Origin: Lingula anatina
Lineage: Eukaryota > Brachiopoda > Lingulata > Lingulida > Lingulidae
Length of the DNA stretch: 60,000 bases
Reading direction: 5' to 3'
Assembly (NCBI RefSeq): GCF_001039355.2
Contig: NW_019774491.1
Span: forward strand, 80,630-140,629
The translations under genes and the position numbers were made by a program. Shown piece by piece: positions 35,341 through 49,200 of the stretch. Position 1 is the stretch's first letter. Every line of letters starts with the position of its first letter. The notes below the pieces were generated by a model that was given only the letters and a program-made list of their open reading frames with translations, was not told where the DNA came from and made no database searches.

Positions 35341-38300
35341 ATCAAACGCAAAGGAACACATTTTACTCATTTTGGGCTTTCATGTGAAAGTAGCGTTCAC
35401 ATCGGTACATTATCTCCATTGCCATTATCCCTAAAATGAGAAATGCACCAACATGGGGCAAATATTGTTAACACGACATGAGCAATATCTTAAATCATCT
35501 ATACAGTACTTACAACAGATCGCTGCCATTTTTAGTGCAGTTCTTTTAGAATGCATGTGGTCATTGAAAGAATATAACACGAGGCTTCTTCCTCCTCCAT
35601 CCATGGCTGACCATGCCGTTTCTGAACACATCTCACCAAAATGCCCACCCGATTTACATAACGATGTACATTTTACCCACCCTCCGTACGAAAGCCTCGA
35701 TTGAAATATAAGTCTTTGTGATGTGTTAAGGCACAGTGAGCTCCTAGGCGATTCGAGTTTGCTGGAAAATCACATTTTATCAGTCACTTTGTTTGATATC
35801 AAATAACTAAGCTTAGAAATCAGATTTCACAGGACGAATGAATGAAACGAATAAAATTGCTGGCGTGGCATTGTGTTAGAGAAGACAAGTTGTGACAAAT
35901 TATGACATGTTGTGAAATTTATCGTTACTTAGTTGTGCTCAAATACCATCTTGCAAAGTAGAAGAAATTAAATATCATGTTTTTTTAAACTTTAAGGACT
36001 ATATATCGGATAAAAACATATTAAGAACTTTAATATGTAACTTTTCAAAAACAAGCAACTATAAATGCACGATATTTAACTTAATAGCACTTAACGGTAT
36101 TGCCTTTGGCGCAGAAAAGTTTAATCTAAATAGCTTTTAGTAATAGTCCTGTGAAATTCAATGCAAAAATGCATATCCAAACAAGCATTACCGGATTGAT
36201 AGCTGTGAAGTGTTCTGGATGATGACAATTTAAAGACTGTTGCAGCATCATTTCAGTTGATAATCACGCAAATCCCCTTACCATAACAGATATCCTATCC
36301 GGGATTTTTCCACCACATCGATTTTTTTCTCGGAAAAAAAAGCAGCACAGCTATCAATGCACTTATATTTGATTTTTTATATCAATCCAATGTAATGATT
36401 TAGTTTTAAATGTCTGACAAGATGATAAGACTTTCATGTCCTTCCGTACATCAGTAGGAAATGTCGACATGGTACTGCTATGAAGGGTTTTATCGTTTTT
36501 AAAATATGAATAAGGAAAGATGCGGGATATGTATTTTGAGGAAATACGATTTTTGGACAATTTTAAATGCGCCTATTATTCTATAAGGTCTCATAAGAAT
36601 ATATTCAACAATGCCTTTATTCATAGAGAATCTTGCTATTGTTCTCGATTCAAAGTTTTATCCGAAGTAGCATCACTGTGGCTTTTCCAGTGGAGGAAAT
36701 GTACGGTAGTGGCAGTCTCAATGAATTCAATGAAATTTCTTTCAGAAGTCTGTTAAGGTAAATTCCTTAAAGAGGTCAAGGTACGCTTCATTATAGAAAA
36801 GTGACCGAGAGCATTACGCGGTAGAGCAGTGGAAGACCGCTTTTCTGAGATGGGGATTAAAGTTGCTTCATTCTAGCATTGCGTTTTTGAACTATGATTT
36901 TGCAATTGGCCACCGACGAGATGTTATACGGGCTACAGAGTAAAAATTCGCCAAGAAAACCGTACACAACTTAATCGCACGACACGCGGGGTAAAATGTT
37001 ACCAGTCTAAATATTGTCGTTTCCAGTGGCCTAAGCCACAGTGTAGGGAACACGATTCAAGAACAAGTTTTCTGAATTTTTTAGACAATTTATTTAGCAT
37101 TTTATCAGTTGTGATCTTTTACTAGAAAACAATTGTTAGCACACATTCAAAAGCTCTTCAACACCAAAAGCTTCACTGTTATTAACAAAACTCTATGCTT
37201 TGTATCACAGACAATGTGGTACAACTACTACTCAAGCACGTGCTGGTGGCACAACTAATTGTCCTGAAGATGGCGCCACCATAAAATGAGACTGCCAAAT
37301 ATAGGTGACATTAATATGCACAACAAAACTACTGTGTATGTGACTTCTTAGAAAGAGCCGACACCTGAATATTTACTGTAAGAGTAATTCTTGGAAGGAA
37401 ATAGGGTGTGACATGACAACAAATGTTCCAATGTAAACAAAATACCTAAAAAACTGACCCTAATACTGAAATATCATTCAGCATTTTAAATGTACTGATC
37501 CTTTTTCATCCCCTATCTTGGACCCATTATAAAATACTAAAATGCGGATCCATACATCATACAAGCAAGGATGTAACTGAGTCAGAATAATGTACTAAAA
37601 TCAAGGACACCCCTCACATCCCTGACAATCTATCAAAACTGATGACAAACCAAAATATTCCTTTAGAAGGATATCATCCAATAACCTGTTTGTCATAGAC
37701 AAAAAATATATTAAAAACAGAGATGTGTGCACATTCAGCAGCAATGTTAATATTCTTAAGAAGAGATCAATTTCAGGTTCCAATAAAACTCTACTTTAAG
37801 TGCTAATAATATAAACTAAAAATATCTGTTAACCTTTAGGTTGAAACTGGGGGCAAAATGATCTTTGCAATAAATGCAATAAAACTACACAATATTCTGT
37901 TAACCCAATTTTGAGTTATATTCATTTATCTTACAAGGATTCTTTAAAAAAAATTAAAGCAATGACTTAAATTTCCATTGTCACAAGAGATATAAAAAAC
38001 CTACTTTAAAACATTACACAAGCGTAAAAATTATGAATCCCCTAAGAAGTAAAACATTTACAAAATTACCAATCAGCACTAATTCAATAATATAATTGTG
38101 AAAATGTGCTAGTGATTTTTTCCACACTCTGCCTTTGCAGCGTAAAGCATTTCATTCAAAATTCACAGAGTCCAATCACAACCATTTACAACATATACAG
38201 ATACATTAACGAGGGCCTTGAAAGTTGCTGACATTATAAACATCTATGCAAATAAAATTTGCACTTACAAATATCTTTTTACAAAATATACAAAATGTCA

Positions 38301-38817
38301 CCATAGCAACATACTTCATATTTCCATGTCAAATTGCAAAACACTATATGACCTATGCTCTTTTTTCAAACAACATTGCTGGTTCCTTTAGATTCAAGTC
38401 TATTCCAGTACAAAAGGCACTCCAAGGATATAATACTTGAACTAAAAGTCTGATTATCTTAAGCTGGAAAGTATTTTTCTGTTTTGTAGATTTTAAGAAA
38501 AAAAAAACAAATGATAAAAAAAGTTACTTAAAAAAGAAAAAAATAAAACGTTATATTGTTTTCCCTAATAAACTGCACCTCATATGCACCGCAATGAAAT
38601 GGCAAGCATTTTTCAAATTCTCTGCATAAAAAAATGCCATGTCTAAATGGCAGAAATAAATGCAATCAGAAAATACAGCCATGAGACATGACTTCATAAA
38701 TAACATTTACATTCACAGAATATTTACACATGCTACAAATACATCTTCAACACTAAGTCACATGGTCCTCTAAGGCAGATTCTGATTGGATCGTCTTGGT
38801 GACCTTGACCTTGAATG

Positions 38818-41800
38818 TCATACTTCTGTTTCATGACTGAAATACATAGAAAAAAATATAGGATTAAAAATATACTTAATAAAAACATCCAAGTTAAGTA
38901 AAGAAAAATCTCCAAATGACAAAGATTCTGCTAACAAGTATTTTTTCGAAAAACACTCCTCCAAATTTTTTTCTGATACCTAGATGCAGTAGGGCTCCAA
39001 TATCCATTGTACTTAACAAGAGAGTCAAAGGAAAAAATCAAGAATGATTTTCCTTCTCCATCTAAATATCTGACACTTAAGGGCGTAGAACAAAAGACTC
39101 GGCCATGCTGTATTCGACATACAAGCACGTCATGTACGAGTGCGTTCCACGGTCTGTTGCACTACTAGTGTAGTAGCCAATCAGAGGCCGTGGTTTAAGC
39201 CAGATACAACACTCGTCGCCGAGCTGTACATGAAAATTACTCGTGTATTGTCTCGCCTGCGGCTTGCCAATACACTCGTAATATTTCACGTACAGCTCGG
39301 CGACTCATATTGTATCTATCACATAAAAAAGGGAGGTGGAAGGACATGCTCTGTTCACTCCTGCTCCATTAGTTTTCTAGCTTTCAAACTCTTTTCCCCT
39401 TTCTCCAATCCACTACTTACTCTTCCTCCTCTGTGTCTGAAGATATGCTGCCATTATGTGTGAGGACCTGTACTGCAACCCTGTCCCGCAGGTGCTGTGG
39501 TTTAGATGGGGGACCATCATGGACTCCATTTGGGGGCAGGCTGTCACTTCTCTCTGGAGGGACTATGTAAGCTTTGTTATCTGAATAAGAAGTTTTTTCC
39601 CAATTAAAACAGTATAATCCATGGATTTTGTGTATTATCAGGAAATTAAAATGGTACATTTAACTATATTTCTTCTGTGCATGTATCTAAATATCACTGA
39701 GGGATTATACTATTTTATTTTTAAGTAAAAAATGATATAAGTAATACTCAAGGAAAATAAAAAATTTCAAATTAAATTGTCATTGTATTATGGACTATCA
39801 TTTGGAAATATAATCTTTTCATAGCTGAAGGTTCCATTTTTTTTAACAAAGAACAATAATTTCACCTTCTTCATATATAGGAGGGATTTTTTCCACACTG
39901 GACCTTATATCTGGGAGTTTGACTACATTGGGGTACTTCATGTCATTGTCATAAAGCGGAGACTTTCTATGGTTGTTCATGTTAACAGGGGAATGAATGG
40001 GAGAGCGCGTAGGAGACCGTGATGTCGGAGAGTTGCGCCCTGGAAAAAAAATCAACCATTATATACAGATAGAAAAAAATCATTAAATAGATTTTGTAAA
40101 TGAAACAAATTGTCTGTTTTAAACCTCTGGGTCTAGTCTGTAACTTACAAAGGTATACGAGCTTGAAACAGAGGAAGATAAATTTCTGTAGTGCTACTTA
40201 CCAACTGGCGTACTGTGAGCAGGACCCTTGGGAGTCTGAGACTTGACACGTTCTAAAATACATAGTAAAGTCAAGTGTCAATCTTTTGTCACACTTTTTA
40301 CAGCACCTCAGTGCTGGTCATTATTGTAAGTCATTGACAATTAATCATTACAAGGTCTTGTGTACTAAAATTCCAACTCCAAAAATTCGCATATTTATAA
40401 CAATTCTGCATGATAATCATTAGATTGAAGGAAGTTATCATTTTGCTTTTCACTAGATTTCTACTTCATTCTGTACAATTTATATCCACCTCTTCTTTTA
40501 CTTAACTACCCCATGTCACCCAGAACCTTAACCAGAAATCCTTTTCTGTATTGCTTATTTATACACATCTCACCTAATACTTTATTAGTTGGCTGATCCC
40601 AACGAGGACCTTTCTCATATTCATAATCATCGTCATCATCTGAGGAATGACTGGAAGCCAGTTCCATGTGGTCTCCATTTGACATGTCGCTGTCAGAATC
40701 GGAGTCATGTTTGCGGTTGATCTCGCCAGTGTCAGGGTCTGAAATTGAATGATACATATTCATTCTTAGTAAATCAAACTGCTCGTTAAATTAGGGGTTT
40801 GGTTTTTTATACCAATGTCAGATAACAGAAACATTCAAAAATCACCTGAAGAGGTTCAATTGTCAAACTCTTGAAAAGTTCTTTTAAAAATCTTTTCTAT
40901 TAAAATTGTAATTTTGCTGAAAACTGGCATTCACTCATAGAATAGACCTTCACAGTGGAAAATGTGGATAACTTTTGCTCAAAAAGCATAAATGTATTTG
41001 ACATAAGCCAGGAAATATGTATCTTTACTCTATCTGTCATACAATAAATATGACAACTTTTTTTCCAAAAAACGTCTAAAACCATTAAAAGAATTAACCC
41101 TCCAGTTGAATTAACCTTGTGCCTGCAAACCACCCTTTTAATATGATTAAGCAGCATTTTCCTTCACCACATTAAACTGGTTGAGAAATGACATTGTTTG
41201 TAGGGATTTTGTGAATAAACACACCATATATTCCTGGTTGTTCAAACAGTATTAATGAAGCAACAAAGTAACAGTGTAATAGAAGTGGTGTACAAACACC
41301 AATATACCAAAACAAAGCAGTAATGTTTCTTCAATCAACAGTTAGTAAATTGAAATTCTGGTTAAGCTCCAATATATTCAAATGTTGAGTGACAAAATAT
41401 CACTGCTTCATTATAAGTGTGTAACACAGCTGGTGAAATGCTATTCTGACCAAGGTTGCTTAAGCCTATAGAGTATTTGGATTTGAAATCTTATCTATGA
41501 AATTATGACACTGAAATGACAGTTGGGTTATATTTTAGCTCTTACTGTCATTTACACTGGCTTAAAAAAGGAGCGAGAGCACCCTATAGCCTTTCTGGTA
41601 CTGAAATTTGGAAACAAGTGTAAATACCAAAAAGCCAGATCTGAAAAGACCCCTGCATGTGTGACATCCATAACATCATTTCACTGACATGTTTTCAAAT
41701 CCAAAGTTGTCAATTTGCAGTGAGATTAAGAAGGTAGAAATGCTGGGATAACTCCATCATATATTTTGAAACAATTTATGCAGCTTAACAAATGTTAAGA

Positions 41801-42165
41801 CCACACTGCATATAATATATTGATATTTTCTAAATTCATATGACAAGTTTTCCCAGAAATAAGTCAAAAGAAAGTGATGATTAAAGCCCATTTTACCACC
41901 TGAACATGACATTATTATTCAGCATCAATTCATTTCAAACTAACCAACAATTCAAAATTTGTAATATTTGGAAATAAAACTGCTTTTCCATTGATTCTTA
42001 TAAATAGATTTCCATTTTACAAATCACTTGACTTTCAAGGATTGCATCTTTTAAATTCATATTTTTGTATTTCACCCATACAGATTTGGAATAAAAAATA
42101 TCAACATCTATCAACATCTTGGATTTAAATGTTCATACTCTTGGGTTAACTCCAGATATTAAATA

Positions 42166-42197
<32 letters not shown>

Positions 42198-42931
42198 TTT
42201 TTGCCAAATGGTTGAAAAACAATTTGAACATTTTTCATTTCCTTTTACCAAGTAGCATCTGAAAATAATTCTCCATACTATTTTGAGCCAAGATTTTTTA
42301 AAAATTTCAGCTTCTTGCCAAAAATAATGTCATGCCTGTTGTTGACCAATCAAATGCAAGCAAAGCCTACCATCCACAGGTTTCATATCATAGTCAAAGC
42401 CATATGGTGGAATGCCATTGCCGGTAAACTCCGCACCAGAAGGTATGTTCCCTGATGTTGATGTACTGGTACTCCTAAGATAGCCGTCAGGGCGATACAG
42501 ACCACCGCTGCTTGTCTTACTGGTTGAACGACTCGTAGTGGATGTGGTTGAGATGCCAATGTTCATACGGTTCAGACCTCCTTCTAAAGAAGAGTCATGT
42601 GCGTAGGCTAGAGCTGAGCGCTGCAAAAGGGAAAGGTCAAAAGTTATTTTGTTTCATTTTATACAACCTATGTTGACACACTGTGTGCTAACAAAACAGA
42701 AAAAAATGCTGCTTAAATGAATAAATTTTTCTGTTTTAGTGATACCATGAGTTAACTTAAGTTTAAGTCATTACTTTCACAAATCCTACATCATTTTCTA
42801 CACCATCAAAATTATTTCAATGTTTATGTTCCATTACTTACTGAGAGCATGGTTGTCCTTGTTCCACTGAGTGAGTCGTCAAATTTCTGCCCTGTAATCT
42901 TGGCCCAGGTACGCCTCATTTCTTTTCTCAC
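38818..42931 (-). CDS. CELSR: Duplicate CELSR tail exons without upstream exons
   Basis: Exons at 42842-42931, 42371-42620, 40574-40738, 40202-40252, 39866-40039, 39421-39580 and 38818-38836 repeat the lengths and phases of the exons at 49996-50085 onwards. The encoded protein is identical where I compared it (the 250-bp exon and the terminal exons). In the 250-bp exon I count about seven base differences, all synonymous. There is no seven-helix, GPS or ectodomain exon in this copy, because the segment stops at the 'n' at 43042. It is most likely the second allele of the same gene placed in tandem by the assembler, not a pseudogene. Confidence 0.75.
39082..39323. mobile_element. Copy-specific insertion with a long hairpin
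   Basis: Present only in the downstream CELSR copy; the other copy has about 21 unrelated bases at this point (46484-46504). Arms 39203-39250 and 39268-39316 pair over nearly 50 bases, with the core GTCGCCGAGCTGTACATGAA against TTTCACGTACAGCTCGGCGAC-like sequence and a 17-base loop. A second inverted pair (CCACGG...CCGTGG) surrounds CTACTAGTGTAG. It lies in the last intron (38837-39420) and looks like a foldback or MITE-type element. Confidence 0.65.
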
Positions 42932-45900
42932 CTGAAGTGAGTAAAAATAATAATAATAATAATTATTATTATTAATATAAGATTAACATAATTATAACAA
43001 TATGTACTTCTTACAAGGCCAAAGTTGAGTTAAGAGCGCGTNCTAAAATGCCCACCCGATTTACATAACGATGTACATTTTACCCACCCTCCGTACGAAA
43101 GCCTCGATTGAAATATAAGTCTTTGTGATGTGTTAAGGCACAGTGAGCTCCTAGGCGATTCGAGTTTGCTGGAAAATCACATTTCATCAGTCACTTTGTT
43201 TCATATCAAATAACTAAGCTTAGCAGTCAGATTTCACAGGACGAATGAATAAAACGAATAAAATTGCTGGCGTGGCATTGTGTTAGAGAAGACAAGTGAC
43301 AAATTGTGACATGTTGTGACTTTTATCGTTACTTATAAGTAGCTGTGCTCAAATACCATCTTGCAAAGTAGAATAAATTAAATATCATGTTTTTTTTTTT
43401 AAACTTTAAGGACTATATATCGGATAAAAACATATTAAGAACTTTAATATGTAACTTTTCAAAAACAGGCAACTATAAATGCACGACATTTAACTTAATA
43501 GAACTTCACGGTATTGCCTTTGGCGCAGAAAAGTTAACCTAAATAGCTTTTAGTAATAGTCCTATGAAATTCAATGCAAAAATGCATATCCAAGCAAGCA
43601 TTACCGGGATTGATAGCTGTGAAGCGTTCTGGATGATGACAATTTATAGATTGTTGCAGCATCATTTCCTTACCCTTACCATAAAAGATATCCTATCCGG
43701 GATTTTTCCACCACATCGATTTTTTCTCGAAAAAAAAAAAAGCATCAAAGCTATCAATGCACTTATATTTGATTTTTTATATCAATCCAATGTAATGATT
43801 TAGTTTTAAATGTCTGACAAGATGATAAGACTTTCATGTCCTTCCGTGCATCAGTAGGAAATGTCGACAGATGGTACTGCTATGAAAGGTTTTATCGTTT
43901 TTAAAATATGAATAAGGAAAGATGCGGGATATGTATTTTGAGGAAATATGATTTTTGGACAATTTTAAATGCGTCTATTATTCTATAAGGTCTCATAAGA
44001 ATATATTCAACAATACCTTTATTCATAGAGAATCTTGCTATTGTTCTCGATTCAAAGTTTTATCCGAAGTCACATCACTGTGGCTTTTCCAGTGGAGGAA
44101 ATGCACGGTAGTGGCAGTCTCAATGAATTCAATGAAATGTCTTTCAGAAGTCTATTAAGGTAAATTCCTAAAAGAGGCCAAGGTACGCTTCATTATAGAA
44201 AAGTGACCGAGAGCATTACGCGGTAGAGCAGTGGAAGACCGCTTTTCTGAGATGGGGATTAAAGTTGCTTCATTCTAGCATTGCGTTTTTGAACTATGAT
44301 TTTGCAATTGGTCACCGACGAGATGTTATACGGGCTACAGAGTAAAAATTCGCCAAGAAAACCGTACACAACTTAATCGTACGACACGCGGGGTAAAATG
44401 TTACCAGTCTAAATATTGTCGTTTCCAGTGGCCTAAGCCACAGTGTAGGGAACACGATTCAAGAACAAATTTTCTTAATTTTTTAGACAATTTATTTAGC
44501 ATTTTATCAGTTGTGATCTTTTACTAGAAAACAATTGTTAGCACACATTCAAAAGCTCTTCAACACCAAAAGCTTCACTGTTATTAACAGAACTCTATGC
44601 TTTGTATCACAGACAATGTGGTACAACTACTACTCAAGCACGTGCTGGTGGCACAACTAATTGTCCTGAAGATGGCGCCACCATAAAATGAGACTGCCAA
44701 ATATAGGTGACATTAATATGCACAACAAAACTACTGTGTATGTGACTTCTTAAAAAGAGCCGACACCTGAATATTTACTGTAAGAGTAATTCTTGGAAGG
44801 AAATAGGGTGTGATATGACAACAAATGTTCCAATGTAAACAAAATACTTAAAAAACTGACCCTAATACTGAAATATCATTCAGCATTTTAAATGTACTGA
44901 TCATTTTTCATCCCCTATCTTGGACCCATTATAAAATACTAAAATGTGGATCCATACATCATACAAGCAAGGATGTAACTGAGTCAGAATAATGTACTAA
45001 AAGCAAGGACACCCCTCACATCCCTGACAATCTATCAAAACTGATGACAAACCAAAATATTCCTTTAGAAGGATATCATCCAATAACCTGTTTGTCATAG
45101 ACAAAAATATCTTAAAAACAGAGATGTGTGCACATTCAGCAGCAATGTTAATATTCTTAAGAAGAGATCAATTTCAGGTTCCAATAAAACTCTACTTTAA
45201 GTGCTAATAATATAAACTAAAAATATCTGTTAACCTTTAGGTTGAAACTGGGGGCAAAATGATCTTTGCAATAAATGCAATATAACTACACAATATTCTA
45301 TTAACCCAATTTTGAGTCATATTCATTTATCTTACAAGGATTCTTTAAAAAAAGTTAAAGCAATGACTTAAATTTCCATTGTCACAAGAGATATAAAAAA
45401 CCTACTTTAAAACATTACACAAGCGTAAAAATTATGAATCCCCTAAGAAGTAAAACATTTACAAAATTACCAATCAGCACTAATTCAATAATATAATTGT
45501 GAAAATGTGCTAGTGATTTTTTTCCACACTCTGCCTTTGCAGCGTAAAGCATTTCATTCAAAATTCACAGAGTCCAATCACAACCATTTACAACATATAC
45601 AGATACATTAACGAGGGCCTTGAAAGTTGCTGACATTATAAACATCTATGCAAATAAAATTTGCACTTACAAATATCTTTTTACAAAATATACAAAATGT
45701 CACCATAGCAACATACTTCATATTTCCATGTCAAATTGCAAAACACTATATGACCTATGCTTTTTTTTTCAAACAACATTGCTGGTTCCTTCAGATTCAA
45801 GTCTATTCCAGTACAAAAGGCACTCCAAGGATATAATACTTGAACTAAAAGTCTGATTATCTTAAGCTGGAAAGTATTCTTCTGTTTTGTAGATTTAAAG

Positions 45901-46217
45901 AAAAAAAAAATGATAAAAAAAGTTACTTAAAAGAGAAAAAAATAAAACATTATATTGTTTTCCCTACTAAACTGCACCTCATATGCACCGCAATGAAATG
46001 GCAAGCATTTTTCAAATTCTCTGCATAAAAAAAATGCCATGTCTAAATGGCAGAAATAAATGCAATCAGAAAATACAGCCATGAGACATGACTTCATAAA
46101 TAACATTTACATTCACAGAATATTTACACATGCTACAAATACATCTTCAACACTAAGTCACATGGTCCTATAAGGCAGATTCTGCTTGGATCGTCTTGGT
46201 GACCTTGACCTTGAATG

Positions 46218-46236
46218 TCATACTTCTGTTTCATGA
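46218..46236 (-). CDS. CELSR: CELSR alternative terminal exon, PDZ-ligand C-terminus
   Basis: Donor GA|GTAAGT at 46606/46605 overlaps the EEEE stop codon. The acceptor CTATGTATTTCAG|T at 46237/46236 joins in frame to give DHETEV and TGA. ETEV is a class I PDZ-binding motif (T/S-x-V). The same 19 bases, donor and acceptor are kept in the other copy at 38818-38836. Confidence 0.65.
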
Positions 46237-49200
46237 CTGAAATACATAGAAAAAAATATAGGATTAAAAATATACTTACTTAAAACATCCAAGTTCAGTA
46301 AAGAAAAATCTCCAAATGACAAAGATTCTGCCAAGTTAACAAGTATTTTTTCAAAAAACACTCCTCCCAATTTTTTTCTGATACCTAGATACAGTTGGGC
46401 TCCAATATCCATTGTACTTAACAAGAGAGTCAAAGGAAAAAATCAAGAATGATTTTCCTTCTTCATCTAAATATCTGACACTTAAGGGGCCAACTGTATG
46501 CTTGCAATAAAAAAGGGAGGTGGAAGGAAATGCTCTGTTCACTCCTGCTCCATTAGTTTTCTAGCTTTCAAACTCTTTTCCCCCTTTCTCCAATCCACTA
46601 CTTACTCTTCCTCCTCCGTGTCTGAAGATATGCTGCCATTATGTGTGAGGACCTGTACTGCAACCCTGTCCCGCAGGTGCTGTGGTTTAGATGGGGGACC
46701 ATCATGGACTCCATTTGGGGGCAGGCTGTCACTTCTCTCTGGAGGGACTATGTAAGCTTTGTTATCTGAATAAGAAGTTTTTTCCCAATTAAAACAGTAT
46801 AATCCATGGATTTTGTGTATTATCAGGAAATTGAAATGGTACATTTAACTTTATTTCTTCTGTGCATGTATCTAAATATCACCGAGGGATTATGCCATTT
46901 TATTTTAAAGTAAAAAATGATATAAGTAATACTCAAGGAAAAAAAAAAATTCAAATTAAATTGTCATTGTATTATGGACTATCATATGGAAATATAATCT
47001 TTTCATAGCTGAAGGTTCCATTTTTTTAAACAAAGAACAATAATTTCACCTTCTTCATATATAGGAGGGATTTTTTCCACACTGGACCTTATATCTGGGA
47101 GTTTGACTACATTGGGGTACTTCATGTCATTGTCATAAAGCGGAGACTTTCTATGGTTGTTCATGTTAACTGGGGAATGAATGGGAGAGCGCGTAGGAGA
47201 CCGTGATGTCGGAGAGTTGCGCCCTGGAAAAAAATTCAACCATTATATACAGATAGAAAAAAGTCATTAAATAGATTTTGTAAATGAAACAAATTGTCTG
47301 TTTTAAACCTCTGGGTCTAGTCTGTAACTTACATTTAGGTATACGAGCTTGAAACAGAGGAAGATAAATTTCTGTAGTGCTACTTACCAACTGGCGTACT
47401 GTGAGCAGGACCCTTGGGAGTCTGAGACTTGACACGTTCTAAAATACATAGTAAAGTCAAGTGTCAATCTTTTGTCACACTTTTTACAGCACCTCAGTAC
47501 TGGTCATTATTGTAAGTCACTGACAATTACTCATTACAAGGTCTTGTGTACTAAAATTCCAACTCCAAAAATCCGCATATTTATAACAATTCTGCATGAT
47601 AAACATTAGATTGTAGGAAGTTATCTTTCTGCTTCTCATTACATTTCTACTTCATTCTGTACTACTTATATCCACCTCATCTAATACTTTATTGCCCCAT
47701 GTCATCCAGGACCTTAACCAGAAATCCTTTTCTGTATTGCTTATTTATACACATCTCACCTAATACTTTATTAGTTGGCTGATCCCAACGAGGACCTTTC
47801 TCATATTCATAATCATCGTCATCATCTGAGGAATGACTGGAAGCCAGTTCCATGTGGTCTCCATTTGACATGTCGCTGTCAGAATCGGAGTCATGTTTGC
47901 GGTTGATCTCGCCAGTGTCAGGGTCTGAAATTGAATGATACATATTCATTCTTAGTAAATCGAACTGCTCGTTAAATTAGGGGTTTGGTTTTTTATACCA
48001 ATGTCAGATAATAGAAATATTCAAATATCATCTGAAGAGGTTCAATTGTCAAATTCTTGAAAAAAATTTTTTAAATCTTTTCTATTAAAATTGTAATTTT
48101 GCTGAAAACTGGCATTCACTCATAGAATAGATCTTCATAGTGGAAAATGTGGATAACTTTTGCTCAAAAAGCATAAATGTATTTGACATAAGCCAGGAAG
48201 TATGTATCTTTACTCCATCTGTCATACAATAAATATGACAACTTTTTTTCCAAAAAACGTCTAAAACCATTAAAAGAATTAACCCTCCAGTTGAATTAAC
48301 CTTGTGCCTGCAACCACCCTTTTAATATGATTAAGAAGCATTTTCCTTCACCACATTAAACTGGTTGAGAAATAACACTGTTTGTAGGAATTTTGTGAAT
48401 AAACGCACCATATATTCCTGGTTGTTCAAACAGTATTAATGAAGCAACAAAGTAACAGTGTAATAGTAGTGGTGTACAAACACCAATGTACTAAAACAAA
48501 GCAGTAATGTTTCTTCAATCAACAGTTAGTAAATTGAAATTCTGGTTAAGCTCCAATATATTCAAATGTTGAGTGACAAATATTACTGCTTCATTATAAG
48601 TGTGTAACACAGCTGGTGAAATGCTATTCTGACCAAGGTTGCTTAAGCCTATGGATTTTTGGATTTGAAATCTCATCCATGAAACTTTGACACTAAAGAG
48701 GCAGATGGGTAATATTTTAGCTCTTACTGTCATTTACACTGGCTTACAAAGGGAGTGAGAGCACCCCATAGCCTTTCTGGTACTGAAATTTGGAAACAAG
48801 TGTAAATGCCAAAAAGCCAGATCTGAAAAGACCCCTGCATGTGTGACATCCATGAACGTCATTTCACTGACATGTTTTCAAATCCAAAGTTGTCAATTTG
48901 CAGTGAGATTAAGAAGGTAGAAATGCTGGGATAACTCCATCATATATTTTGAAACAATTTATGCAGCTTAACAAACGTTAAGACCTCACAGCATATAATA
49001 TATTGATATTTCCTAAATTCATATGACAAGTTTTCCCAGAAATAAGTCAAAAGAAAGTGATGATTTAAAGCCCATTTTACCACCTGAACATGACATTATT
49101 ATTTAGCATCAATTCATTTCAAACTTACAAAAAATTCAAAATTTGTAATATTTGGAAATAAAATCAATTTTCCATTGATTCTTATAAATAGATTTCCATT

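Larger units (their letters stand above)
35637..43041 (-). repeat. Downstream copy of the 7-kb CELSR 3' duplication
   Basis: Matches 43043-50187 collinearly, a few percent different outside exons, with the 'n' at 43042 between the copies. It includes six complete tail exons, the alternative terminal exon and long 3' flank. It has extra sequence at about 39082-39323 that the other copy lacks, and a longer (ATT)n at 42166-42197. Confidence 0.9.

Noticed and set aside
36790-36870. GCGGTAGAGCAGTGG as a tRNA A box (also near 44215)
   Set aside because: No matching B box or stems; lies in CELSR 3' flank sequence.
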